Below are positions 25,276-32,446 of a DNA stretch of 48,839 bases, piece by piece. The notes below the pieces were generated by a model, which saw only the letters and a list, made by a program, of their open reading frames with translations, ran no database searches and was not told where the DNA came from. A program made the translations under genes and the position numbers. The stretch's first letter is position 1. Each line of letters begins with the position of its first letter. This stretch comes from VRUE01 sp036276735 (GTDB taxonomy: Bacteria; Actinomycetota; Thermoleophilia; Solirubrobacterales; 70-9), in the NCBI GenBank assembly GCA_036276735.1, contig DASUOH010000001.1, positions 1-48,839 of the forward strand, read 5' to 3'.

Positions 25276-26229
25276 CTAGCCGCGGCGCTGCCGGCGCAGC
25301 GCCAGCGCCTCGCGGGCCGAGACGTCGAGCAGCGCGGCGGCCGGGGCCTCGCGCCGCTCCAAGCCGGCGCCGTCGTGCCAGCCGCGCAGGCGGCCGGCGA
25401 GCCCCTGGGGGGTGCGGTCGCGCAGCAACTGCCCGGCGCAGATCGCCGCCTCGCAGGCGAGCGCCCGCAGCGCCGGTCCGGGCCCGGACATGACGCCGTA
25501 GCGGCGCAGCATGTAGCCACGGCTCCAGCCCGTGTGCGCGTACTTGGCGCCGCTGGCGGCACCGAGGCTGGCCGAGTAGGCGTGGAGGGCGCGGGCGTCG
25601 CCCGCGAGGGCGCAGCGCCCCCCGGCGGCCCGCATCCGCAGCGCAAGGTCGAGGTCCTCGTAGTAGAGGAAGATGCGCTCGTCGAAGCCGCCCACCGCGC
25701 GGAACGCGTCGAGCCGGTAGAGCGCCGCGCCGCCGGTGGGGCCGAGCGGGGGGGCGGCGGCCTCGAGCGCGTCGACCGCCTCTCCGTGCAGGTAGTCGAA
25801 GCCCATCAGGGTGCGGTCGGCGACGACGCCGGCCGAGTCGATCGTCGCCCGGCGGCCATCGTCGCCCGCGCCGGCCCCGTGATCCTGGAGCAGGACCCCC
25901 GCCACCATCTCGGTGCCCTCCAGCGCCGTCTCCAGCAGCGCCTCGACGAAGGTCGGCTCGCAGACCGCGTCGTTGTTGAGCAGGATCAGCGGGTCGGCCG
26001 GGCGCTCGGCGACCGCCCGGTTGAGCGCCGGCCCGAAGCCGCGGTTGCGCTCCATCGCCACCAGCTCGACCTCGGGGAACTCGGACTCGACCAGCTCGCG
26101 CGAGCCGTCCGCGGAGCCGTTGTCGACTACCACGACGTCGATCGGCCGGCTCTGCGTGGCGAGGCTGCGCAGCGCCTCGCCGAGCCGCGGGGCGCCGTGG
26201 TGGTGGGGTATGTAGACGGCCGGCCGCAT
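25276..26229 (-). CDS. GT2 glycosyltransferase (WbbL-like)
   Basis: A 317-residue family 2 enzyme. AVYIPHHHGAPRL opens it with an unusual triple His. VVVDNGSADGS, ILLNNDAVCEP and GGAALYRLDAFRAVGGFDERIFLYYEDLDL follow, the standard order in this branch. A C-terminal hydrophobic and basic part (about 240-310) may attach it to the membrane. It starts 32 bases from the divergent rmlA gene, consistent with a role next to dTDP-rhamnose synthesis. Rhamnosyl transfer is plausible but not shown. Confidence 0.83.
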   Translation of the reverse strand: MRPAVYIPHHHGAPRLGEALRSLATQSRPIDVVVVDNGSADGSRELVESEFPEVELVAMERNRGFGPALNRAVAERPADPLILLNNDAVCEPTFVEALLETALEGTEMVAGVLLQDHGAGAGDDGRRATIDSAGVVADRTLMGFDYLHGEAVDALEAAAPPLGPTGGAALYRLDAFRAVGGFDERIFLYYEDLDLALRMRAAGGRCALAGDARALHAYSASLGAASGAKYAHTGWSRGYMLRRYGVMSGPGPALRALACEAAICAGQLLRDRTPQGLAGRLRGWHDGAGLERREAPAAALLDVSAREALALRRQRRG

Positions 26230-26261
26230 CTTTCTCAGCGCAGTAGGGTTGCAGGCTCGCG

Positions 26262-27338
26262 ATGGAGCCCCTGAAGGGACTGATTCTCTCCGGCGGCGCC
26301 GGCACCCGGTTGCGGCCGATCACCCACACGTCGGCGAAGCAGCTCGTGCCCGTCGCCAACAAGCCCGTGCTCTTCTACGGGATCGAGGCGCTGGTCGAGG
26401 CCGGCGTCACCAAGATCGGGATCATCATCGCTCCCGAGACGGGCGACGAGATCCGCGCCGCCGCCGGTGACGGCTCCCAGTTCGGGGCGGAGATCACCTA
26501 CATCGTCCAGGACGCGCCTAAAGGGCTCGCCCACGCGGTGCTGACCGCGGAGGAGTACCTCGAAGGCTCTCCCTTCGTGATGTACCTCGGCGACAACCTG
26601 CTCGCCGACGGGCTGCGCGGCCTCGTCTCGACCTTCCGCGAGCACGAGCCCGATGCGCTGATCCTGCTGACCCCGGTCGACGACCCTGAGCACTACGGCG
26701 TCGCCGAGCTCGACGGCGAGCGCATCGTCCGCCTGGTCGAGAAGCCGAAAGACCCTCCCTCGAACCTGGCCCTGGTCGGCGTCTACCTCTTCCAGCCGGC
26801 GATCTTCGACGCCGCCCGTGCCCTGGAGCCCTCCTGGCGGGGCGAGCTGGAGATCACCGAGGCGATCCAGTCGCTGATCGAAGACGACCACCGGGTGCAG
26901 TCGGAGGTGGTGAGCGGCTGGTGGAAGGACACCGGCCAGCTCGCCGACATGCTGGAGGCCAACCGGCTCGTGCTCGAGGAGATCGAGACGCGCGTCGAGG
27001 GCGAGGTCGACGCGACCTCGCGCGTCGAGGGGCGGGTCGTCGTCGAGGCCGGCGCCCACCTGCACGGCTCGGTCGTCCGCGGGCCGGCCGTGATCGGCGC
27101 CGGCGCCCGCATCGAGGATGCATACGTCGGCCCCTACTCGTCGATCGGCGAGAACGTTCGGATCGTCCGCTCCGAAGTCGAGCACTCGATCGTCCTCTCC
27201 GGCTCCCTCGTCGAAGACCTGGGGACCCGGATGGAGGCGAGCCTGCTCGGCCGCGAAGTGAAGCTGACCCGCAGCGACGGCATGCCGCGCACGCTGCGCA
27301 TGCTGGTCGGCGACAAGTCGGAGATCAACCTGATCTGA
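26262..27338 (+). CDS. rmlA: Glucose-1-phosphate thymidylyltransferase, long form
   Basis: A 358-residue nucleotidyltransferase making dTDP-glucose from glucose 1-phosphate and dTTP, the first step of dTDP-L-rhamnose synthesis. The GGAGTRLRP loop (11-19), KQLVPVANKP (26-35) and YLGDN (about 108-112) are all present. After the catalytic domain a left-handed beta-helix of about 110 residues follows, so it is the long form and not the 290-residue Gram-negative form. A TAGGGT box lies 12 bases before the ATG. It is first of four rml genes packed to 29734. Catalytic residues look intact. Confidence 0.93.
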   Translation: MEPLKGLILSGGAGTRLRPITHTSAKQLVPVANKPVLFYGIEALVEAGVTKIGIIIAPETGDEIRAAAGDGSQFGAEITYIVQDAPKGLAHAVLTAEEYLEGSPFVMYLGDNLLADGLRGLVSTFREHEPDALILLTPVDDPEHYGVAELDGERIVRLVEKPKDPPSNLALVGVYLFQPAIFDAARALEPSWRGELEITEAIQSLIEDDHRVQSEVVSGWWKDTGQLADMLEANRLVLEEIETRVEGEVDATSRVEGRVVVEAGAHLHGSVVRGPAVIGAGARIEDAYVGPYSSIGENVRIVRSEVEHSIVLSGSLVEDLGTRMEASLLGREVKLTRSDGMPRTLRMLVGDKSEINLI

Positions 27339-27351
27339 TGAGCGGCCGGCT

Positions 27352-28206
27352 ATGAAGGTGCTGGTCAGCGGCGCCGCCGGGATGCTCGGCCGCGACGTCT
27401 TGCTCGCCGCCGGCAACGCCGGCCACGACGTGGTCGGCTACGGCCGCACCGAGCTCGATGTCACCGACGCCGTCGCTCTGGAGCGCAGGCTCGACCAGGA
27501 GCGTCCGGACGTCGTCGTCAACTGCGCCGCTTGGACCGACGTCGACGGCGCCGAGGACGCAGAGGAGGCGGCGACCGCCGTCAACGGCACCGGCGCCGGC
27601 AACGTCGCCGCGGCCGCCGCCGCCCAGGGGGCCAGCGTCGTCTACGTCTCCACCGACTACGTCTTCGACGGCACCAAGGGATCGCCTTACGTCGAGACCG
27701 ACCAGCCGGCGCCGCTCTCGGCCTACGGGCGCAGCAAGCTGGCCGGCGAGGCGACGACCGCGGCCGCCAACAAGCGGCACTTCATCGTCCGCTCGGCCGG
27801 CCTCTTCGGGATCGGCGGCCGCAACTTCGTCGGGACGATGCTGCGCCTCGCCGAGGTCCAGAACGAGGTGTTGGTCGTCCGCGACCAGGTCGGCTCGCCG
27901 ACCTACACCTGGCACCTCGCCTACGGGATCGTCCGCCTGATCGAGGGCGTTGAGTTCGGCATCCACCACATGGCCGCCGCCGGCGCCTGCTCCTGGTACG
28001 ACTTCGCGCGCGAGATCTTCGAACAGGCGAAGGTCGAGTGCAAGGTGCTTTCGGCGACGACCGACATGCTCGGCCGGCCGGCCGCGCGCCCCCCTTACTC
28101 GGCGCTGGTCAGCCAGCGCGAACACGCGATCGAGCTGCCCCCCTGGCAGGACGGCCTCGCCGCCTACCTGTCGCAGCGGCGGGCGGAGATGGAGGCAGCA
28201 GCATGA
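27352..28206 (+). CDS. rmlD: dTDP-4-dehydrorhamnose reductase
   Basis: A 284-residue SDR enzyme for the last step, reducing dTDP-4-keto-L-rhamnose with NAD(P)H. SGAAGMLG (6-13) is the cofactor loop. NCAAWTDVDGAE, YVSTDYVFDG (98-107) with T101, and Y125/K129 in YGRSK form the active site. It begins 13 bases after rmlA and overlaps rmlB by 4 bases (ATGA). Gene order A-D-B-C differs from the B-D-A-C order common in enterobacteria. Confidence 0.93.
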   Translation: MKVLVSGAAGMLGRDVLLAAGNAGHDVVGYGRTELDVTDAVALERRLDQERPDVVVNCAAWTDVDGAEDAEEAATAVNGTGAGNVAAAAAAQGASVVYVSTDYVFDGTKGSPYVETDQPAPLSAYGRSKLAGEATTAAANKRHFIVRSAGLFGIGGRNFVGTMLRLAEVQNEVLVVRDQVGSPTYTWHLAYGIVRLIEGVEFGIHHMAAAGACSWYDFAREIFEQAKVECKVLSATTDMLGRPAARPPYSALVSQREHAIELPPWQDGLAAYLSQRRAEMEAAA

Positions 28207-29186
28207 GGCTCTTGGTGACCGGCGCCGCCGGGTTCATCGGCTCGACCTACGTACGGCTGGTGGGGGAGGAGCACGACGTGGTGGTGCTCGACAAGCTCAC
28301 CTACGCGGGGCGGCGCGAGAACCTGCCCGAGGGGACCGAGCTGGTCGTCGGCGGCATCGAGGACCCTTCGGTCGTCCGCGAGGCGATGCAGGGCGCCGAC
28401 GCTGTCGTCAACTTCGCCGCCGAGTCGCACGTCGACCGCTCGATCGACGACCAGGATGCCTTCGCCCGCACCCATGTGATCGGCACTGGCGTGCTGCTCG
28501 ACGCCGCCCGCGAACAGAGTGTCGAGCGCTACCTGCAGGTCTCCACCGACGAGGTCTACGGCTCGATCGAGTCGGGGTCCTTCACCGAGACCTCGCCGCT
28601 CGACCCCTCCTCGCCCTACTCGGCGACCAAGGCGGCCGGCGACCTGCTCGTCTCCGCCCACTTCCACACCTACGGGATCGACGCCTCGATCGTGCGCGGC
28701 TCCAACAACTACGGCCCCCGCCAGTACCCCGAGAAGCTGATCCCGCTGATGGTGCTGAACGCGCTTCACGGCGACTCGTTGCCGGTCTATGGCGACGGCC
28801 GCCAGGTTCGCAACTGGCTCTACGTCGAGGACTTCTGCCGCGGCATCCACACCGTGCTGGCCAAGGGCGAGGCCGGCCACGCCTACAACGTCGGCGGCCC
28901 CGACGAGTGCGAGAACATCGAGGTCGTCAAGCGGGTCATCGAGCTGACCGGCGCCGACGAGTCGCTGATCGAATACGTCACCGACCGGCCCGGGCACGAC
29001 CGCCGCTACTCGCTCTCCTCCGAGAAGCTGCAGCGTGAGCTCGGCTGGGAGGCGCAGGTCCACTTCGCCGAGGGCCTCGAGCGCACCGTTAACTGGTACC
29101 GCACGAACGAGGACTGGTGGGGGCCGATTCGCTCCGGCGAGTATCGCGAGTACTACGAAAAGCAGTACGGCAAGGCGCTCAGCTGA
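28203..29186 (+). CDS. rmlB: dTDP-glucose 4,6-dehydratase
   Basis: A 327-residue SDR dehydratase converting dTDP-glucose to dTDP-4-keto-6-deoxyglucose. TGAAGFIGS (6-14), AAESHVDRSI (72-81), STDEVYG (114-120) with the T-D-E catalytic triad 115-117, and Y139/K143 in PYSATK are all as in the family. RGSNNYGPRQYPEKLIPLM is the substrate loop. The true start is the ATG in the ATGA overlap with rmlD. The frame stays open upstream but is not coding. It shares one base with rmlC (TGATG). Confidence 0.94.
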   Translation: MRLLVTGAAGFIGSTYVRLVGEEHDVVVLDKLTYAGRRENLPEGTELVVGGIEDPSVVREAMQGADAVVNFAAESHVDRSIDDQDAFARTHVIGTGVLLDAAREQSVERYLQVSTDEVYGSIESGSFTETSPLDPSSPYSATKAAGDLLVSAHFHTYGIDASIVRGSNNYGPRQYPEKLIPLMVLNALHGDSLPVYGDGRQVRNWLYVEDFCRGIHTVLAKGEAGHAYNVGGPDECENIEVVKRVIELTGADESLIEYVTDRPGHDRRYSLSSEKLQRELGWEAQVHFAEGLERTVNWYRTNEDWWGPIRSGEYREYYEKQYGKALS

Positions 29187-29734
29187 TGCCGGAGCGGTTG
29201 GAGACGAAGCTCGACGGCGTCGTCCTGCTCGAGCCGACCGTCCACGGCGACGCGCGCGGCTTCATGGTCGAGACCTACCGCCGCGACGCCTGGGCCGAGG
29301 TCGGCGTCGAGGTCGAGTTCGTCCAGCACAACCACTCGCGTTCGGCGCGGGGCACGTTGCGCGGCCTGCACTTCCAGACCGAGCCGGGCCAGGCGAAGCT
29401 GGTCCGCTGCCCGCGCGGGCAAATCTTCGACGTCGCCGTCGATTTGCGGCGCGGCTCGCCCACCTACGGGGAGTGGGAGGGCCACGTGCTCGACGACGAG
29501 CGCCACCGCCAGCTCTTCGTTCCGGCCGGCTTCGGCCACGGCTTCGCCGTGCTCAGCGACGTCGCCGACGTCACGTACCTGCTCTCCAGCCTCTACGAGC
29601 CGGCGACCGAGTCGGGCATCGCCTGGGACGACCCCGACGTCGGCGTCGAGTGGCCGGTCTCCGAGCCGTTGCTCAGCGAGCGCGACAAGCAGGCGCCGCG
29701 CCTCGCCGAGGTCGCCGACTCGCTGCCGTTCTAG
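29186..29734 (+). CDS. rmlC: dTDP-4-dehydrorhamnose 3,5-epimerase
   Basis: A 182-residue cupin epimerase. RGLHFQ (59-64) places the catalytic His at 62, and VPAGFGHGF (112-120) and Y131 complete the active site. VDLRRGSPTYG is the conserved barrel strand. The ATG overlaps the rmlB stop. This closes the dTDP-L-rhamnose pathway, so all four enzymes are intact and adjacent. The stretch after it contains a tRNA-like fragment and a hairpin terminator. Confidence 0.94.
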   Translation: MPERLETKLDGVVLLEPTVHGDARGFMVETYRRDAWAEVGVEVEFVQHNHSRSARGTLRGLHFQTEPGQAKLVRCPRGQIFDVAVDLRRGSPTYGEWEGHVLDDERHRQLFVPAGFGHGFAVLSDVADVTYLLSSLYEPATESGIAWDDPDVGVEWPVSEPLLSERDKQAPRLAEVADSLPF

Positions 29735-29747
29735 TCACTTTCACACC

Positions 29748-29792
29748 GTCCGACTAGCCGTCGGATCCGGTTCGACTCCGGCGCCCTCCGCA
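29748..29792 (+). other. tRNA-like 3' fragment (variable-arm-like stem, T-arm, acceptor strand)
   Basis: A 6- to 7-bp stem (GTCCGAC / GTCGGAT, loop TAGCC) is directly followed by CCGG-TTCGACT-CCGG, a 4-bp stem with the invariant T-loop pattern, then GCCCTCC-G as an acceptor 3' strand. The order copies the 3' half of a class II tRNA such as Ser, Leu or Sec. No matching GGAGGGC 5' half, D-arm or anticodon arm is found upstream, where rmlC ends. It may be a relic of a tRNA gene or an integration scar. CCA is not encoded. Confidence 0.4.
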
Positions 29793-29810
29793 TGAGACCG
29801 CCGAAGTGGG

Positions 29811-29906
29811 CGAGTCTGGGGCGATTTGCCATGGTACCCTTGGGCAGAGTGTCGATCGCTCGGAGGTGGCTCCTCCTTCACCAGACTCGACCCGCTTCGG
29901 CGGGTC
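29811..29906. terminator. Terminator region between rmlC and a convergent GT2
   Basis: The core is GACCCGC-TTCG-GCGGGTC (29889-29906), a 7-bp stem on a stable TTCG loop followed on the plus strand by a T-rich stretch. It suits the end of the rml operon and also sits 4 bases past the stop of the GT2 on the other strand. A 9-base pair CGAGTCTGG (29811-29819) / CCAGACTCG (29881-29889) forms a wider hairpin with another GGAG/CTCC stem inside. Confidence 0.7.
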
Positions 29907-29909
29907 TTG

Positions 29910-30779
29910 TCATTTCTTCACCGTCGTGATCGCCAGGCTGACCGCCAGTTTCGCCCCGATCCCCACGTAGACGGCGGCGTTGACGAGCGGCGAGCGCTCC
30001 GGGGCGTCGAAGCGGCGGTAGAAGCGCGCCATGCCGCGGTGGAAGGCGATCTCCTGGCGCGGCGCGCGGCGGCCGCCGCTCGAGCCGCCCTTGACGTGGA
30101 GCGCGACCCCCGCCGGCTCGTAGAAGACCGTCCAGCCGGCCCGCCAGAAGCGCCGGCACCAGTCGAGGTCCTCCATGTAGAGCCAGTAACCCTCGTCGAG
30201 CAGGCCGACCTGCCGCACGGCCGCGGTCCGGCAGAGCATGAAGGCGCCGTTGACGGCGTCGACCTCACCCGGCTCGTCGTCTCCCAGGTGCGTCGCCCGG
30301 TACTGGCTGAGGGCGCCCGCGTCCTTGCGGCGACCCAGCCCGCTGAAGTGGGCGAGCGCAGCCAGCGGGGTGGGGAAGGAGCGCTTGCAGGCGTGGTCCA
30401 GCTCGCCACTCTCGGTCACCAGTTTGACCCCGACCATGCCCACCCCGGGGTCGGCGCGCAGCCGCGCCAGCGCCGCGTCGAGCGTTCCGGCGTAGACCTC
30501 GGTGTCGGGGTTGAGCAACAGCACCCCCTCGGCCTCGGTCTCGCGAAGCACCAGGTTGTTGGCCGCCGAGAAGCCGATGTTGCCGCGGCGCAGCAGCCGC
30601 ACGTCGGGGAACTCGCGCTCGACCATGTCGGGCGTGCCGTCGGGGCTGCCGCTGTCGACGACCGTCGTCCGCATCTGTCCGGCAGCCGGGTGCTCGCGCA
30701 GCGAGCGCAGGCAGCGCCGCAGCAGCTCCTCGGCGCCGTGGCTGACGACTACGACCTCGAGGTCGATCCCCTCCGCCAT
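29910..30779 (-). CDS. GT2 glycosyltransferase (WbbL-like)
   Basis: A 289-residue family 2 enzyme. LEVVVVSHGAEELL, VVDSGSPDG, LLLNPDTEV and VNGAFMLCRTAAVRQVGLLDEGYWLYMEDLDW give the full WbbL-like pattern. The C-terminus has a hydrophobic helix (about 263-286) that could anchor it. It reads away from the 163-base palindrome, whose left arm ends 12 bases before its ATG. Possibly co-transcribed with the sugar transferase and ligase genes upstream. Rhamnosyl transfer is likely by family and by the adjoining rml operon, but not proven. Confidence 0.84.
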   Translation of the reverse strand: MAEGIDLEVVVVSHGAEELLRRCLRSLREHPAAGQMRTTVVDSGSPDGTPDMVEREFPDVRLLRRGNIGFSAANNLVLRETEAEGVLLLNPDTEVYAGTLDAALARLRADPGVGMVGVKLVTESGELDHACKRSFPTPLAALAHFSGLGRRKDAGALSQYRATHLGDDEPGEVDAVNGAFMLCRTAAVRQVGLLDEGYWLYMEDLDWCRRFWRAGWTVFYEPAGVALHVKGGSSGGRRAPRQEIAFHRGMARFYRRFDAPERSPLVNAAVYVGIGAKLAVSLAITTVKK

Positions 30780-30791
30780 CTCGCCGCGCTA

Positions 30792-30954
30792 GATGGTCGA
30801 TTCCACGGCCGCGTGTGACTGGGGGCGCACGTGGCCAAGCAGGTCAAGGACGCAGGGCGCAGCCTTTGGTGGTGCCAAAGGCAAGCCCGAGGACGAAGAG
30901 ATGCGCAGGGCCATGTGTGTCATCCAGGTGTGCGGTGTCGTGGAATCGACCATC
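30792..30954. repeat. 163-base concentric palindrome
   Basis: Outer arms of 16 bases match perfectly (GATGGTCGATTCCACG at 30792-30807 and its complement at 30939-30954). Moving inward there are GCCGC/GCGGT, CTGG/CCAG, a 12-base pair ending GTGGCC/GGCCAT, GGGC/GCCC, and a perfect 8-base central stem GCCTTTGG/CCAAAGGC (30862-30869, 30875-30882). Several mismatches are G-T pairs that hold in plus-strand RNA. The right arm contains the stop codon of the sugar transferase gene. No gene is supported inside. Confidence 0.7.
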
Positions 30955-32446
30955 AGTAGGCGCCTTCGCCGCGGAAGACGGCGCGCGGCGTGCGCAGCAG
31001 GATCGCCAGGTCGCCGGCCAGCGAGATGTTGTCGAGGTAGTCGCGCTCGATCGCCAGCCGCTCCTCGAAGCTGAGGTCGGCGCGCCCGTAGACCTGCATC
31101 GGCCCGGTGACGCCCGGCTTGACGCCGAGCCGGAGGCGCTGCCGCTCGTCATAGAGGGCGACGACGCTCTCCTCCTCGGGCCGTGGGCCGACCAGCGACA
31201 TGTCGCCCTTGAGGACGTTGATCAGCTGCGGCCACTCGTCGAGGCTGAAGCGGCGGAGCTGGCGACCGATGCGGGTCACGCGCGGGTCGTTGGGGATCTT
31301 GAAGGCGGGCTCCTCGAGCTTGTCGAGGTCGACCAGCTCACCGAGTCGCTCGTCGGCCCCCTGCACCATGGTGCGGAACTTGAGCATCGTGAACGGGTCG
31401 CCGTCTTTGCCGGCGCGGCGCTGGCGGAAGAGAACGGGGCGGCCGCTGTCCGCCGCGATCAGCAGGGCGACGATCGTCATCGGCAGGGCGAGCAAGATCA
31501 GGAGGGCCGCCGAGATCGTCACGTCCATCATTCGCTTGATCGCCAGGGTCGAGCGCGAGGGATCGGAGAAGCGGAAGTCGAGCATCGGCAGCTCGGCGAG
31601 GCGGTTGAGCTCGATTCCAGGCCCCAGCAGGCCGAAGTGCTGCGGCAGGAAGGTCAGCCCGAGGCCGGTCGCCTTGCACTCCTCGATCAACCGCTCGGCG
31701 GCGGGCTCGCTCATCTGGTCCTCGGTGACGATCACCCGCTCGACGGCCATGCCGTGGGCGACGGCTGCGATGTCGTCGACCGTGCCCAGCCGCGGCAGGC
31801 CGCCGGTGTCGACCCCGGCATCCTGCTCCTCGCCGACCGAGAGGTAGCCGATCAGGTGCATCCGGGCCTCCGGGTGCGTTGCGACCCGCCGTGCGACGGT
31901 CGCCACCGCCGAGGGCGGCCCGACGACCAGGCCGACCGCGGGGCCCGCGAGGCGGTGCCAGAAGAAGCGGACGACGCCGCGGGCGACGAAGCTGCCCGCG
32001 AAGGCGCCGGCGCCGACCGCGATCGCGTCGGCGCCCGGCAGCGGTCCCGCGGGGCTCAGCGAGAGCAGGCCGCCGAGCGCCAGCGTGCCGAGCGCCGCGG
32101 CCGAGACGAGGCGCGGCAGCTCGTCGAGCGTGCTGTGCCGGATCCGCCGATGGTCATTGTCGTAGAGCCCGTGCAGCTTCATGGTCAGCACCCAGACCGG
32201 GCTCAGCATCGCCGCCCAGAAGAGGACGCCGACGTCGGTCTCACGACTCGTCGCGGTGATGGCGGCGAGGGTGACCACAAGGGCGATCCAGTCGCCGCTG
32301 GCGAGCAGACGGCGCAGCAGGGCGCCCTGCAGACGGGCGCCACCCGGCCCGGCCAGTCCGAGCCTGGTCGCTACCGCGCTACGGCCGACTTGCGGCGCCT
32401 CAGCGTCCGGCGGCGATTTGCGTTCATCCACAGTCCGGGATCCCAT
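30953..32446 (-). CDS. Polyprenyl-phosphate hexose-1-phosphate transferase (PNPT, WbaP/WcaJ type)
   Basis: A 497-residue membrane enzyme that starts glycan assembly by moving a sugar phosphate from a nucleotide sugar to undecaprenyl phosphate. Four N-terminal helices and a CoA-binding-like middle domain (about 165-290) precede the catalytic part (300-497). That part has KRMMDVTISA (304-313), FRQRRAGKDG, LKFRTM, SLDEWPQLINVLKGDMSLVGPRPE (401-424) with catalytic D403/E404, and KPGVTGPMQVYGR. Its start overlaps the ligase gene by 23 bases. The C-terminus is encoded inside the arm of a long palindrome. The sugar, usually glucose, galactose or GlcNAc, cannot be told. Confidence 0.9.
   Translation of the reverse strand: MGSRTVDERKSPPDAEAPQVGRSAVATRLGLAGPGGARLQGALLRRLLASGDWIALVVTLAAITATSRETDVGVLFWAAMLSPVWVLTMKLHGLYDNDHRRIRHSTLDELPRLVSAAALGTLALGGLLSLSPAGPLPGADAIAVGAGAFAGSFVARGVVRFFWHRLAGPAVGLVVGPPSAVATVARRVATHPEARMHLIGYLSVGEEQDAGVDTGGLPRLGTVDDIAAVAHGMAVERVIVTEDQMSEPAAERLIEECKATGLGLTFLPQHFGLLGPGIELNRLAELPMLDFRFSDPSRSTLAIKRMMDVTISAALLILLALPMTIVALLIAADSGRPVLFRQRRAGKDGDPFTMLKFRTMVQGADERLGELVDLDKLEEPAFKIPNDPRVTRIGRQLRRFSLDEWPQLINVLKGDMSLVGPRPEEESVVALYDERQRLRLGVKPGVTGPMQVYGRADLSFEERLAIERDYLDNISLAGDLAILLRTPRAVFRGEGAY

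Noticed and set aside
29735..29909. Complete tRNA or tmRNA gene after rmlC
   Set aside because: Only the 3' half can be folded. No acceptor 5' strand, D-arm or anticodon arm is present, and the 3' end does not match the usual tmRNA end.
30793..31074. Possible small gene beginning in the left arm of the 163-base palindrome
   Set aside because: The frame continues antisense to the sugar transferase gene and the symmetric arm gives the same false start on the other strand.
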